Shown: piece after piece, positions 8,511-16,823 of the stretch
How the letters are laid out: every line of letters begins with the position of its first letter
How positions within the stretch are numbered: the stretch's first letter is position 1
From: JAJFUE01 sp039683515
GTDB taxonomy: Bacteria > Sumerlaeota > Sumerlaeia > MVZB01
Assembly (NCBI GenBank): GCA_039683515.1
Contig: JBDKRG010000019.1
Span: 1 to 53,067 of the forward strand
DNA length: 53,067 bases
Reading direction: 5' to 3'
Made by a program: the position numbers and the translations under genes
The notes under the pieces: model-generated
Database searches by the model: none
What the model saw: the letters and a program-made list of their open reading frames with translations, nothing else
What the model was told of the DNA's origin: nothing

Positions 8511-8975
8511 ATGGCGACTTTCTTCATGGACGGCATGCTGGTCGGGCTGGCCCGGCGGCTGCGGCTGATGGGCTACGACTGCGAATTGCCGGCCGAAAGC
8601 GAGTCGGGCAATGCCAACGCCTGGCGCGCGCGCGCCGAGGGGCGCGTGCTCGTGACCGTCTCGCGCGTGCGGCTCGAACGCCCGCCCGCCGAGGTGTTCA
8701 TTGTTCCGGAGGATGATTTGAAGGCCCAGGTCCGCGCCATCGTTCGGCGCTACCCGATCGACGTCGAGCGGATGGCGTTCACGCGCTGCTCGCGCGACAA
8801 CACGCCGCTCGAGCAGGTCGCGATCGAGGAAGTGATCGCGCGCCTGCCGCTCAAGGTGCGCGAATACGTGACCGAAGTGCGCCGCTGCCCCCGCTGCGGC
8901 CGCCTCTACTGGGCCGGCACGCATGTCGAACGCATCAAAAAACGCATGGCCGAGTATTTTAGCGATGAGAGATGA
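8511..8975 (+). CDS. Mut7-C RNAse-domain protein
   Basis: A 154-residue protein of the Mut7-C family, a PIN-like fold with a C-terminal zinc ribbon. It begins MATFFMDGMLVGLARRLRLMGYD, the family hallmark with a conserved Asp. It continues with LVTVSR and the terminal cysteines TRCSRDN and CPRCGRLYW, where a zinc site is expected. Nuclease activity on RNA is predicted for the family rather than proven. Start 8511 has a GAGGAGG about 8 bases upstream, better than the upstream ATG at 8487. The last codons and stop (SDER, TGA) fall inside a GAGATGA-type repeat tract, so the repeat supplies the end of the gene. Confidence 0.85.
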   Translation: MATFFMDGMLVGLARRLRLMGYDCELPAESESGNANAWRARAEGRVLVTVSRVRLERPPAEVFIVPEDDLKAQVRAIVRRYPIDVERMAFTRCSRDNTPLEQVAIEEVIARLPLKVREYVTEVRRCPRCGRLYWAGTHVERIKKRMAEYFSDER

Positions 8976-9046
8976 GAGACGAGACAAAAATACGCGTCCC
9001 ATCTCATCTCTCATCTTTCATCTCTCATCACTCATCGCTTCGTTGT
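8962..9046. repeat. Inverted cluster of GAGATGA heptamers
   Basis: Units of GATGAGA on the left and TCTCATC on the right surround a short unique centre, making a palindromic hairpin between two convergent genes. Both genes take their stop codons from this tract. Confidence 0.8.
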
Positions 9047-9568
9047 CTTCTTGGGTCGTTTTTCCGTCTTGGTGAGGTTCTTGGCGTCCGACTCGCGGCG
9101 CAGCAGGCCGCGGTAGATCCCCGGCTCCGAACCCTGGATCGGAAACGCGCCGACGGTCTTCTCGTAAAACTCGGCCGGGCCGACGCCGCCGATCACCGCG
9201 TAGGCGTAGCCCGCGTCGGCCATCGCGCGCAGGCATTTCCACAGCAGGATGCGGCCGATGCCGTTGCCGCGCTCGGTCTGCAGGACGCCCGTCGGGCCGA
9301 AGAAGTTGCGGCACGTCGAATCGTAGCAGGCGAAGCCGACCAGCTTGCCGTCCTTGATCGCGATGAAACAGCCGACCGGCTCGCGCGAAAACGACACGTC
9401 GCATTCGCTCGACCAGCCGAGGCTGAAGTGGCCGCGCACCCAGTCGACGACCTGGTACTTCTCAGGCGCGAGCGGTCGCCGCACGACGACCCCCGCGGCC
9501 TCGAGCTCCGCCGCCGCCTTGGAAAGGTCCGGCAAATCGTAGAGGCGAACAAGCATGTCGAACATCAT
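9032..9568 (-). CDS. GNAT-family N-acetyltransferase
   Basis: Predicted acetyl-CoA-dependent acyltransferase. The CoA-binding motif A is visible as LQTERGNGIGRILLWKCL around residues 100-117 (the R/Q-x-x-G-x-G/A pattern), preceded by a beta strand with GKLVGFACYD. The C-terminal YAVIGGVGPAEFYEKTVGAF is the usual motif B region. The acceptor substrate cannot be told. Two adjacent ATGs (9568 and 9565) are possible; GGAG lies 4 or 7 bases upstream. The last 20 residues are Lys/Thr-rich (KTEKRPKKTTKR) and run to the repeat tract. Confidence 0.85.
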   Translation of the reverse strand: MMFDMLVRLYDLPDLSKAAAELEAAGVVVRRPLAPEKYQVVDWVRGHFSLGWSSECDVSFSREPVGCFIAIKDGKLVGFACYDSTCRNFFGPTGVLQTERGNGIGRILLWKCLRAMADAGYAYAVIGGVGPAEFYEKTVGAFPIQGSEPGIYRGLLRRESDAKNLTKTEKRPKKTTKR

Positions 9569-9588
9569 AACGCTCCATCTTGCTATTC

Positions 9589-9737
9589 AATCGTGCTCGT
9601 GCTCGTGCTCGTAATCGTAATCGAAAATCGACGCATCAGCCCACGCGTGAGCGAGGGACTTAAACACCATCACATTCAGGTTCATCAACATACGAAGGAT
9701 TTCGATTCACGATTACGATTACGAGCACGAGCACGAA
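9589..9737. repeat. Hexanucleotide (TCGTGC/TCGTAA) repeat pair in inverted orientation
   Basis: The left copy runs TCGTGC units into TCGTAA units. The right copy about 110 bases later is its complement (TTACGA then GCACGA units), so the two arms could pair. The same composite repeat recurs at 27511 and 45753. No gene is visible between the arms. Confidence 0.8.
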
Positions 9738-9749
9738 TGATTGACACGT

Positions 9750-12362
9750 CTACGATAAGCGCTCCAGCCTGTGCACCACGTCCTCGTACGACGCGTCGAT
9801 CAGGAACAGCTTCTTGTAGAACCGCACGGCGACGGCGGGCCGCTTGTTGCGCTCCATCTGGCGGGCGAGCTGGTAGAACAGCTCCTTGACGCCCGGCTGC
9901 GCCTCGGCCAGCTCGCGCGTCAGCTCGATCGGCTCGAGCACTTCCTGCGCCAGGTCGAACAGCCCGCGCTCGACGAGCGTGCCGGCCATGCGGATCATGG
10001 CGACCTTGGCCAGGTCCTCCTCGTCGGCGGCGCGCTGGTAGTGCTTGATCGCCTTTTCGAACTCGTTGCGCTCGCGGTGGATCTCGGCCTTTTCCATGTG
10101 GAGCGTCGGCGTGAGCGGTTCGGTCCGGGCTTGCTCCTCGAGCTCGCCGAGGCGGTATTCCTGCCAGCGCTTGGTGATCTGGCGTTCGAGCCGCTTGAGC
10201 CGGTCTTCGCCCGGATTGGCTTCGAGCGCGGCCTGCCAGGTCTCGAAGGCTTCCTTGAAGTGGCCGGCCTCCTGCAGGATGTCGAGCAGCATCAGGATGA
10301 AACCGGGCTCGCGCTTGAAATGCTCGAAGAGCGGCAGCGCCACCTGGACGGCGTCCTCGAGCCGGCCGGCCCGCCACGCCGCCTCGATCCACAGCGCCTT
10401 GTCCTCGGGCTCGAGGGGGTTGCCCTTGCTGGCGATGAGCGGGTCGAGCGCATCGAGCACGCCCTGCCAGTCCTGGCGGCTGCGGTGGGCGAGGGCCAGC
10501 TCGATCCGGGCGTCGATGTGGCTGGGGACGCGCGCCAGGATCTTGCGGCACCCCTCGATGATGACCTTGGGCGGGTCGAGCGACTGCTCGGCCATCTGGC
10601 GGACCAGGTCGAGCAGGTCGTCAAAGCGCTGCTGCTGATACAGCAGGTCGCCGAGGTAATCGCGCAGCCGGAAGCTGCGGCTCGATTTCTCGATGCCCTT
10701 GATGACGAGCTGCTCGATCCGGGGCAGGAACTCGGGGTGCTCCTCGCGCAGCTGGTCGCACATGTCGAGCGCCTTCTCGGTCCACTCGTCCACGCCGAGC
10801 ATCTCACCGATCGCCTCGAGCCGCTGCTCGCCGCTGATCTCGCCGGTGGTCTTGAGTTCCTGCTCCATGCGCGTGAGCGCCTCGCGCTTGCGGACGGTGT
10901 CGATCTCGGCGCGCACGTATTCGACCGACGAGCGGCTTTCCTCGGGGACCAGTTCCTCGGCCTGCTCGATTGCTTCCTCGGCCTCGTCGATCTTGCCGGT
11001 CGACAGGTAAATGCGCGCCAGCCGCTGGTGGCCGCGCCATTCCTCGGGCAGAAGGTCGAGCATGTTGCGCAGGACCTCGGCCGCGTCCTCGTTCTCGTTG
11101 CGGTCGGCCAGCATCTGCGCATAGGTCAGGTAGGTGTCGGGGTCGGCGTCGCCCTCGCTCGTGAGGCGCCGCAGGTGGTCCTTGGCCTTCTCGGGCTGCT
11201 TGCGCTCCATGTAGTAGTTGGCGAGGTGGCGCGCCAGATAAAGCCGGTGCGGGTCCTCGACGAGCGCCTTCTCGAGGAGCACGGCGCCTTCCTCGCGCAC
11301 CGGCTCGATCGGGTTTTCGATCATGAGCAGGCCGAGGTTGACGCGGATCTCGCCGTTGTCGGGGAGGAGCTCGAGCAGGTCCTTGTAAAGCCGGATCGCC
11401 TGCCGGTGGGGCGGGCCTTCCTTGGCGGCGAGGCGCTGGACCTGGTCGATCACCTGCGCCACGTCGCCGAGCTTGACCATCAGCCGCTGGCGCAGAAGCA
11501 TCAGGTTCATGTCGAGCTTCATCTCGCCGGCCTCGATCAGGTCCAGGGCTTCGCGGTCGCGGCCCAGGGCGAGGTAATCGTCGAGGATGCGGCGCGTGAG
11601 GCCGGCCTGGCCCGGGCGCAGCGACCGGAGCAGCTCGAGGCACTCGAGCGCGCGCTGCGGGTCGCCCTGGATCCGGTAGGCCTGTTCCAGCGCCTGAAGC
11701 AGTTCCTCGTCGCCGCGGTATTCCTCGGGCAGGAGCCGCTCGATCGCGGCGATCGCCTTGGCCGGCTCGTTCTCGGACACGTAAAGCAGGCCGCACAACC
11801 GAAGCAGGCCGGCGTCGCCCGGCTTGAGCCTGAGGCTCGCGCTCAGCGAGCGCAGCGCCAGGTTGATCATTTCATGCCCGTAGGCGAACAGGCCGACCTT
11901 GTGCAGGACGAACGCCGTCAGCCGCTCGATCACGAGCAGCAGGATCGGCACACCCAGGATCAGGATCGGGACGAGGATCATCACCGGCGGGGAAATGGCG
12001 CTGATCTCGCCGGTCTCGCCCATGTCGAGCGACGCGAGCCCCGCGGCGATGAACAGCATCGGGGCGAGGTGGTTGATGAACACCGCCAGCAGCGGCCGCT
12101 TGTCCCACAGCGGGTTGAGATGACTGAAGTATAGCCACAGCCACAACACCACGAGGCCCAGCGCGCAGGCGCCCAGGTACGGGAACGAGCGCCACGATTC
12201 GGGCAAAACCGGCGCGATCACGTCGACGTTGGCGAGCTTGAGCGCCGACGCGACAGGCTGCGACGCCAGAGCCACGGCCAGAACCAGCAGCCCCAGCGAT
12301 GGCAGAAAGTAGGTCTGTTTGGGCGTATGGATACTCACAGGCTGATTATGTGGAAAGCTCAA
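9750..12362 (-). CDS. Large membrane protein with TPR repeats
   Basis: An 870-residue protein with four hydrophobic segments in the first 175 residues (for example LGLLVLAVALASQPVASAL and VMILVPILILGVPILLLVI) followed by about 690 residues of helical repeats. Repeat units with the TPR pattern are clear, such as GDAGLLRLCGLLYVSENEPA, AIRLYKDLLELLPDNGEIRV and TLHMEKAEIHRERNEFEKA. The C-terminal domain is therefore a long superhelical scaffold, likely cytoplasmic or periplasmic, for protein-protein contacts. Similar proteins assist envelope or polysaccharide machines, but nothing here fixes the partner. It stands alone between repeat-filled spacers. The start is preceded by a 397-base gap on its promoter side. 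Confidence 0.75.
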   Translation of the reverse strand: MSFPHNQPVSIHTPKQTYFLPSLGLLVLAVALASQPVASALKLANVDVIAPVLPESWRSFPYLGACALGLVVLWLWLYFSHLNPLWDKRPLLAVFINHLAPMLFIAAGLASLDMGETGEISAISPPVMILVPILILGVPILLLVIERLTAFVLHKVGLFAYGHEMINLALRSLSASLRLKPGDAGLLRLCGLLYVSENEPAKAIAAIERLLPEEYRGDEELLQALEQAYRIQGDPQRALECLELLRSLRPGQAGLTRRILDDYLALGRDREALDLIEAGEMKLDMNLMLLRQRLMVKLGDVAQVIDQVQRLAAKEGPPHRQAIRLYKDLLELLPDNGEIRVNLGLLMIENPIEPVREEGAVLLEKALVEDPHRLYLARHLANYYMERKQPEKAKDHLRRLTSEGDADPDTYLTYAQMLADRNENEDAAEVLRNMLDLLPEEWRGHQRLARIYLSTGKIDEAEEAIEQAEELVPEESRSSVEYVRAEIDTVRKREALTRMEQELKTTGEISGEQRLEAIGEMLGVDEWTEKALDMCDQLREEHPEFLPRIEQLVIKGIEKSSRSFRLRDYLGDLLYQQQRFDDLLDLVRQMAEQSLDPPKVIIEGCRKILARVPSHIDARIELALAHRSRQDWQGVLDALDPLIASKGNPLEPEDKALWIEAAWRAGRLEDAVQVALPLFEHFKREPGFILMLLDILQEAGHFKEAFETWQAALEANPGEDRLKRLERQITKRWQEYRLGELEEQARTEPLTPTLHMEKAEIHRERNEFEKAIKHYQRAADEEDLAKVAMIRMAGTLVERGLFDLAQEVLEPIELTRELAEAQPGVKELFYQLARQMERNKRPAVAVRFYKKLFLIDASYEDVVHRLERLS

Positions 12363-12759
12363 GGGATCGCCAAGTTAAAAAATGCCCGCGCCGGCAAGAT
12401 TCACGCGCCAAACCCCCGCGGCGGCGTCGGCGGTCATTTATGTCGCGGAGGCGCGGAGGCAGGCAGAGATGCGGAGAAGATGAATACGCCAAGGCGCCAA
12501 GTTTGCCAAGTTCGCCAAGAAGAGGGGATTTTGATCATTTGAATTTGTTTCGGATTTCGGATTTCGAATTTAGGACATTTACGTTTGTTTCGAATTTCCG
12601 TCCGATTCGGCTTGATTTCGAGTGATTGTTCAACCCTTCGCGCGACTAACAATCGAACGGCGGCTCTCGTACGTCCTTGGCAGGAAGGCCGGGAGCCCGT
12701 AAAATGGTTTCGGATGTCGGGGATGAGCCTATCATCCTTGAATGACAAAGGAGCGGAAC
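12363..12759. other. Intergenic region with repeats, no gene
   Basis: Between divergent genes. It contains CGCCAAG/GCCAAGT-type heptamers (about 12490-12520), which recur in complement near 21490, and a GGATTTC/CGAATTT heptamer cluster (about 12545-12620). The promoters of the TPR gene and the metallopeptidase must lie here, but no clear promoter motif stands out. Confidence 0.6.
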
Positions 12760-13452
12760 ATGTTTTTCGATCCACATTACATGTTGTTCGTGATGCTGCC
12801 CAGCTTGCTGCTTGCGTTGTGGGCGCAGGGCAAGGTCAAGTGGGCGTTTGCAAAATACAGCAAGGTCCGGTCGAGCTCCGGGATGACCGGCGCGCAGGCC
12901 GCCGCGCAGATGCTGACCGACGCCGGGCTCGGCAACCGGGTCGGCATCGAGCGCGTCAGCGGGTTCCTGAGCGACCACTACGACCCGCGCACCAAGGTGC
13001 TGCGCCTGAGCCCGGAAGTGTATGACAGCCGCAGCCTGGCCGCGGTCGGCATCGCCTGCCATGAAGCCGGCCACGCCGTCCAGGACGCGACCAACTACGC
13101 GCCGCTGGTCGTCCGCAACGCCATCGTCCCGACGGCCGGGATCGGCTCCAACCTGGGCGTCTGGCTGGTCATCATCGGCCTGATCATTGGCTCGCTCAAG
13201 CTGGCGTGGGTCGGCGTGATCCTGTTCGGGGCGGTCGTGGTGTTCCAGTTCGTGAACCTGCCGGTCGAGTTCAACGCCTCCAACCGGGCCAAGAAGATGC
13301 TGCCGGCGCTGGGGATCATCTCCGGCCGCGAGGAGTCGAAGGCGATCGACAGCGTGCTCGACGCCGCCGCGATGACCTATGTCGCCGCGACCGTCGGCGC
13401 CGTCCTGCAGCTTCTCTATTACATCATGCTGCTGACCGGCCGCCGGGATTGA
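12760..13452 (+). CDS. YugP-type zinc metallopeptidase
   Basis: Membrane zinc peptidase of the neutral zinc metallopeptidase (Zn_peptidase_2) group. The N-terminus MFFDPHYMLFVMLPSLLLAL is a membrane segment. The metal site ACHEAGHAVQDA (HExxH) follows at about residue 103, and two or more hydrophobic segments come after it. The stretch LPVEFNASNRAK is strongly characteristic of the family. It ends with a final membrane helix (LQLLYYIMLLTGRRD). At 230 residues the length is normal. ATG 12760 is chosen because GGAG precedes it by 8 bases and the protein then begins at the conserved position. Its physiological substrate is not known. Confidence 0.9.
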   Translation: MFFDPHYMLFVMLPSLLLALWAQGKVKWAFAKYSKVRSSSGMTGAQAAAQMLTDAGLGNRVGIERVSGFLSDHYDPRTKVLRLSPEVYDSRSLAAVGIACHEAGHAVQDATNYAPLVVRNAIVPTAGIGSNLGVWLVIIGLIIGSLKLAWVGVILFGAVVVFQFVNLPVEFNASNRAKKMLPALGIISGREESKAIDSVLDAAAMTYVAATVGAVLQLLYYIMLLTGRRD

Positions 13453-13481
13453 TCCGCCGGCGTCGCCTCGAAAACCAACAC

Positions 13482-13514
13482 AGGGCCGGGTTCGCCACCC
13501 GGCCCTACTTTTTT
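13482..13514. terminator. Intrinsic terminator after the metallopeptidase gene
   Basis: The 10-base stem AGGGCCGGGT/ACCCGGCCCT with a 5-base loop is followed by ACTTTTTT. It lies between convergent genes. Confidence 0.85.
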
Positions 13515-13574
13515 GGAGCGTCTTGAACGAAGCACGCCCGGCGCGAATTCGCGCCACGGGGACGGCCGCCCGGC

Positions 13575-14654
13575 CTACTTCAGCGCTTCGGCCACCTCTT
13601 CGCGGCTGACGTCGTTGTAGATGCCGACGCGGCCGATCGCCTCGGGCAGCACGAACCGGATGCGGCCGTCGCGGACTTTCTTGTCGGCGCCCATCGCGCG
13701 CCAGTAATCGTCGATCGAATACTCGGGCATGCGCGTCGGCAGGCCGGCGCGCTCGAGGAGCGCCTCGACCCGTTGGGCGTCGGCCTGGCCGACCATGCCG
13801 CGCCGCGCGGCAAGACGCATGGCGGCGGCCATCCCCATCGCGACCGCCTCGCCGTGGCGCAGCGATTGATACTGCGTGAGTTTTTCGGCGGCGTGGCCGA
13901 ACGTGTGGCCGAAGTTGAGGATTGCGCGCAGGCCGCCCTCGCGCTCGTCGCGCGCGACGACGTCGGCCTTGATCTCGCACGAGCGCCGAATGAGCCGCGT
14001 GAGCACTTCCGGATCGCGGCTGAGCGCCGCATCAATGTTGGCTTCGATGTAGGCGAACATCTCCGCGTCGGCGATGATGCCGTACTTGATCACCTCGGCC
14101 ATGCCGGCGCGCAGCTCGCGCTCGGGAAGCGTGCCGAGGAAGTTCAGCTCGATCCCGACGAACGTCGGCTGCCAGAACGCGCCGATGAGGTTCTTGCCGG
14201 CGGGGTGATTGACGCCGGTCTTGCCGCCGACGCTCGAGTCGACCATCGCCAGCAGCGTCGTCGGCAGCTGAATAAACGGCACGCCGCGCATGAAGCTCGA
14301 CGCGGCGAACCCGGCGATGTCGCCGACGATCCCGCCGCCCAAGGCGATGATCCCGCTCTGGCGCGTGTGGCGATTGGCCAGCAGGTGGTCGTAAATCGCG
14401 GACACCGTGGCGAGCGTCTTGTTTTCCTCGCCGCCGGGGATCTCGCAGAGCGAAACGGCGTAGCCGGCCGACGTCAGGATGTGACTTACCGAGCTGATCC
14501 ACTGGGGGCCGATTTCCCGGTTGGTGACGAGGGCGCACGGGCGCGGCGGGAAAACCGGCGCGAGCGCCTCGCCGAGCCGCTCGATCCAGCCGGCGCCGAT
14601 GCGGATCGGATAGGAACGGTCGCCGAGCTCGACGCGAAGGTCGGTGGTCGTCAT
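13575..14654 (-). CDS. aroB: 3-dehydroquinate synthase
   Basis: Second enzyme of the shikimate pathway: converts DAHP to 3-dehydroquinate using NAD+ and a divalent metal. The NAD-binding GGEENKT and ALGGGIVGDIAGFAAS, the PTTLLAMVDSSVGGKTGVNH block, the metal ligands in EVIKYG, and LNFGHTFGHAAE with RHGEAVAMGM are all present and intact. At 359 residues the length is normal. The start overlaps the stop of aroK upstream on the same strand (ATGA), so the two shikimate enzymes are translationally coupled. Intact catalytic motifs make function very likely. Confidence 0.97.
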   Translation of the reverse strand: MTTTDLRVELGDRSYPIRIGAGWIERLGEALAPVFPPRPCALVTNREIGPQWISSVSHILTSAGYAVSLCEIPGGEENKTLATVSAIYDHLLANRHTRQSGIIALGGGIVGDIAGFAASSFMRGVPFIQLPTTLLAMVDSSVGGKTGVNHPAGKNLIGAFWQPTFVGIELNFLGTLPERELRAGMAEVIKYGIIADAEMFAYIEANIDAALSRDPEVLTRLIRRSCEIKADVVARDEREGGLRAILNFGHTFGHAAEKLTQYQSLRHGEAVAMGMAAAMRLAARRGMVGQADAQRVEALLERAGLPTRMPEYSIDDYWRAMGADKKVRDGRIRFVLPEAIGRVGIYNDVSREEVAEALK

Positions 14655-15199
14655 GATTTGCTCTCCGCGGCTTGAAGTCCGTTGAGGATGGCCTCGACGA
14701 CCTGCTCGTGCGAGCGGCCGTCGGTGGCGATGCGCAGCCGGATGCGGCCGTAGGCTTCGCGGCGCTGGTCGAGAAGGTTCTGGATGTTGCCGCGCGGATC
14801 GGGCCCCTGCAGCAGAGGCCGGTGCGAGTGCCGCTTGGTGCGCTCGTAGATCGTCTCGGCCGAGGCGTCCAGAAGGACGCAGCGGCCGGCCTGCTCGAGC
14901 GCGGCGATGTTTTCCGGCCTCAGGACCAGCCCGCCGCCGGTCGCGATGACGTAATGCGAATACTGCGCCAGACTCTTCGCGATCCCCGACTCCAGGTCGC
15001 GGAAGAACGGCTCGCCGTCCTCGGCGAAGATCCGCGAGATCGTCTTGCCCGCCTTGCGCTCGATCAGGTCGTCGGTATCCACAAAGCGCCAGCCGAGCCG
15101 CTGCGCCAGGCGCCGGCCGACCGTGCTTTTGCCGGTCCCCATGAAACCGGCAAGGATGATATTCTTCACTTCGGGCGGGACGTTGGCGTCGGGGGTCAT
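14651..15199 (-). CDS. aroK: Shikimate kinase
   Basis: Phosphorylates shikimate at the 3-hydroxyl using ATP. It has the P-loop GFMGTGKSTVGRRLA, the shikimate-binding FVDTDDLIE and GEPFFRDLE (Arg), IATGGGLVLRPEN, and the lid RPLLQG. At 182 residues the size is usual. I chose the ATG at 15199, which gives a 13-residue lead before the P-loop strand. Translation upstream of it is non-conserved. First gene of an aroK-aroB pair, divergent from the M20 gene. Confidence 0.96.
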   Translation of the reverse strand: MTPDANVPPEVKNIILAGFMGTGKSTVGRRLAQRLGWRFVDTDDLIERKAGKTISRIFAEDGEPFFRDLESGIAKSLAQYSHYVIATGGGLVLRPENIAALEQAGRCVLLDASAETIYERTKRHSHRPLLQGPDPRGNIQNLLDQRREAYGRIRLRIATDGRSHEQVVEAILNGLQAAESKS

Positions 15200-15350
15200 G
15201 TGAGCGCGGCCTTTCAGTCGAAACGATGCGGGTCCATATTCGCAAAAACAAAATCGAATGAGAAACGAGAAATGTATCGATTGCGGAACGAATACACGAC
15301 AATTGAGGGCTGCCCGGGAGAATGGTAATGTTTGTCTGGAGGAAATTCCT

Positions 15351-16811
15351 ATGGTCAGGGCGATCTGGTTGGCGATTTTCCTGATGCTGGCGGGCTCGGC
15401 GTGGGCGGCCGATCTCGCCGCGGTCAAGCAGGCGGCGATCGGCGAGGCCGAGGCGCTCGCGCCCGACATGGAGCGCCTGGCGCGCGAACTGTGGCAATAC
15501 TCCGAGCCGTCGATGAAGGAAGAGAAGTCGGCCGAGCTCCTGGCGAAATACATGGAGAAGCAGGGCTTCAAGGTCGAGCGCGGCGTGGCCGGCATGAAGA
15601 CGGCGTTCGTCGCGACATGGAGCATGGGGGGCAGCGGCAAGCCGGTCGTCGGGATCCTCGCCGAATACGACGCCCTGCCCGGCGTCGGCAACGAGGCCGT
15701 CCCGCGCAAGCAGCCCGTCGGCGGCAAGATCACGCCCGGCCACGGCTGCGGCCACAACCTGTTCGGCGCGGGCTCGGTCGGCGCGGCGGTGGCGCTCAAG
15801 CGCGCCATGCAGAAAAACAAGGTCCAAGGCACCGTCAAGTTGTTCGGCTGCCCGGCCGAGGAGATCGCCGTCGGCAAGGTCTACATGGCCAAGGCGGGCG
15901 CGTTCGGCGACCTCGACGCCGTGATGGACTGGCACCCGCACCCGTTCACCGACGTGAACAACATCTCGAGCCGCGCGGCCAACATTTTCCAGGTCGAGTT
16001 CTACGGCAAGACGGCGCATTCCTCCGGCGACCCCTGGAACGGCCGCAGCGCCCTGGACGCCGCGCAGCTCATGAACATGGCCGCCGACATGATGCGCGAA
16101 CACGTCCCGCCGACGACGCGGATCCACTACGTGATCAGCGACGGCGGCAGCGCCCCGAACGTCGTCCCCGACTACGCGCGCGTCTGGTATTTCGTCCGCG
16201 AGGTCGACCGCGAGTCGGTCGAGAAAACGTATCAGTGGCTTGTGGACGCGGCCCGCGGCGCGGCGCTCATGACGCAGACGCGCGAGAAGGTCACGCTCAT
16301 CAGCGGCATCTACAATCTGAACCTCAACCGGCCGTTTCAGAAGGCCGAGGAAAAGAATTTGCAGCTCGTCGGCGCGCCCAAATACACGCAAGAGGAACAG
16401 GCGTTCGCCAAGGCGATGCAGCGCGAGCTCGGCGTCCAGGAAGCCGGGTTCGACGACACGGTCCACGCGCTCAAGCCCGCGCCCGAGCCGGTCAGCGGGA
16501 CCTCGACCGACGTCGGCGACGTGAGCTGGAACGCCCCGACGGTGACGCTCAAAGTCGCGACCGCGCCGGCGGGCGTGCCGTGGCACAGCTGGGCGGTGGC
16601 GGCCAGCGGCGGCACGAGCGGCGGGATGAAGGGGGCGGTCGTCGCGGCCAAGGTCATGGCGGCCACCGGCGTCGACATGATGATGGACCCGGACCTGCTA
16701 GCGCTGGCCAAGAAGGCGTTCGAAGAATCGACCGCCGGCAAGCCCTACAAATGCGCGCTGCCGGCCGACCGCAAGGAAGTGATATTACCCGGCCGCACGG
16801 CGGAAAAATAA
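15351..16811 (+). CDS. Exported M20-family amidohydrolase (AbgB-like)
   Basis: Zinc-dependent amidohydrolase of peptidase family M20, most like aminobenzoyl-glutamate utilisation protein B. A signal peptide is evident (MVRAIWLAIFLMLAGSAWA, cleavage after AWA), so unlike cytoplasmic AbgB this one is exported. Metal-site motifs are present: GILAEYDALPG, GHGCGHNLFG, CPAEEIAVGK and DWHPHP. The dimerisation domain starts near YGKTAHSSGDPWNGRSALDA, and the last histidine is in GVPWHSW. At 486 residues the length is normal for AbgB. GGAGGA lies 8 bases before the ATG at 15351. It may cleave folate fragments or another N-acyl amino acid. coaBC follows after 12 bases. Confidence 0.88.
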   Translation: MVRAIWLAIFLMLAGSAWAADLAAVKQAAIGEAEALAPDMERLARELWQYSEPSMKEEKSAELLAKYMEKQGFKVERGVAGMKTAFVATWSMGGSGKPVVGILAEYDALPGVGNEAVPRKQPVGGKITPGHGCGHNLFGAGSVGAAVALKRAMQKNKVQGTVKLFGCPAEEIAVGKVYMAKAGAFGDLDAVMDWHPHPFTDVNNISSRAANIFQVEFYGKTAHSSGDPWNGRSALDAAQLMNMAADMMREHVPPTTRIHYVISDGGSAPNVVPDYARVWYFVREVDRESVEKTYQWLVDAARGAALMTQTREKVTLISGIYNLNLNRPFQKAEEKNLQLVGAPKYTQEEQAFAKAMQRELGVQEAGFDDTVHALKPAPEPVSGTSTDVGDVSWNAPTVTLKVATAPAGVPWHSWAVAASGGTSGGMKGAVVAAKVMAATGVDMMMDPDLLALAKKAFEESTAGKPYKCALPADRKEVILPGRTAEK

Positions 16812-16823
16812 AGGCAGGTTCAC

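Noticed and set aside
9771..12134. 787-codon + strand frame opposite the TPR protein
   Set aside because: Composition is typical of an antisense shadow (LDRVLEHV-like runs), and the minus strand has a clear membrane/TPR architecture.
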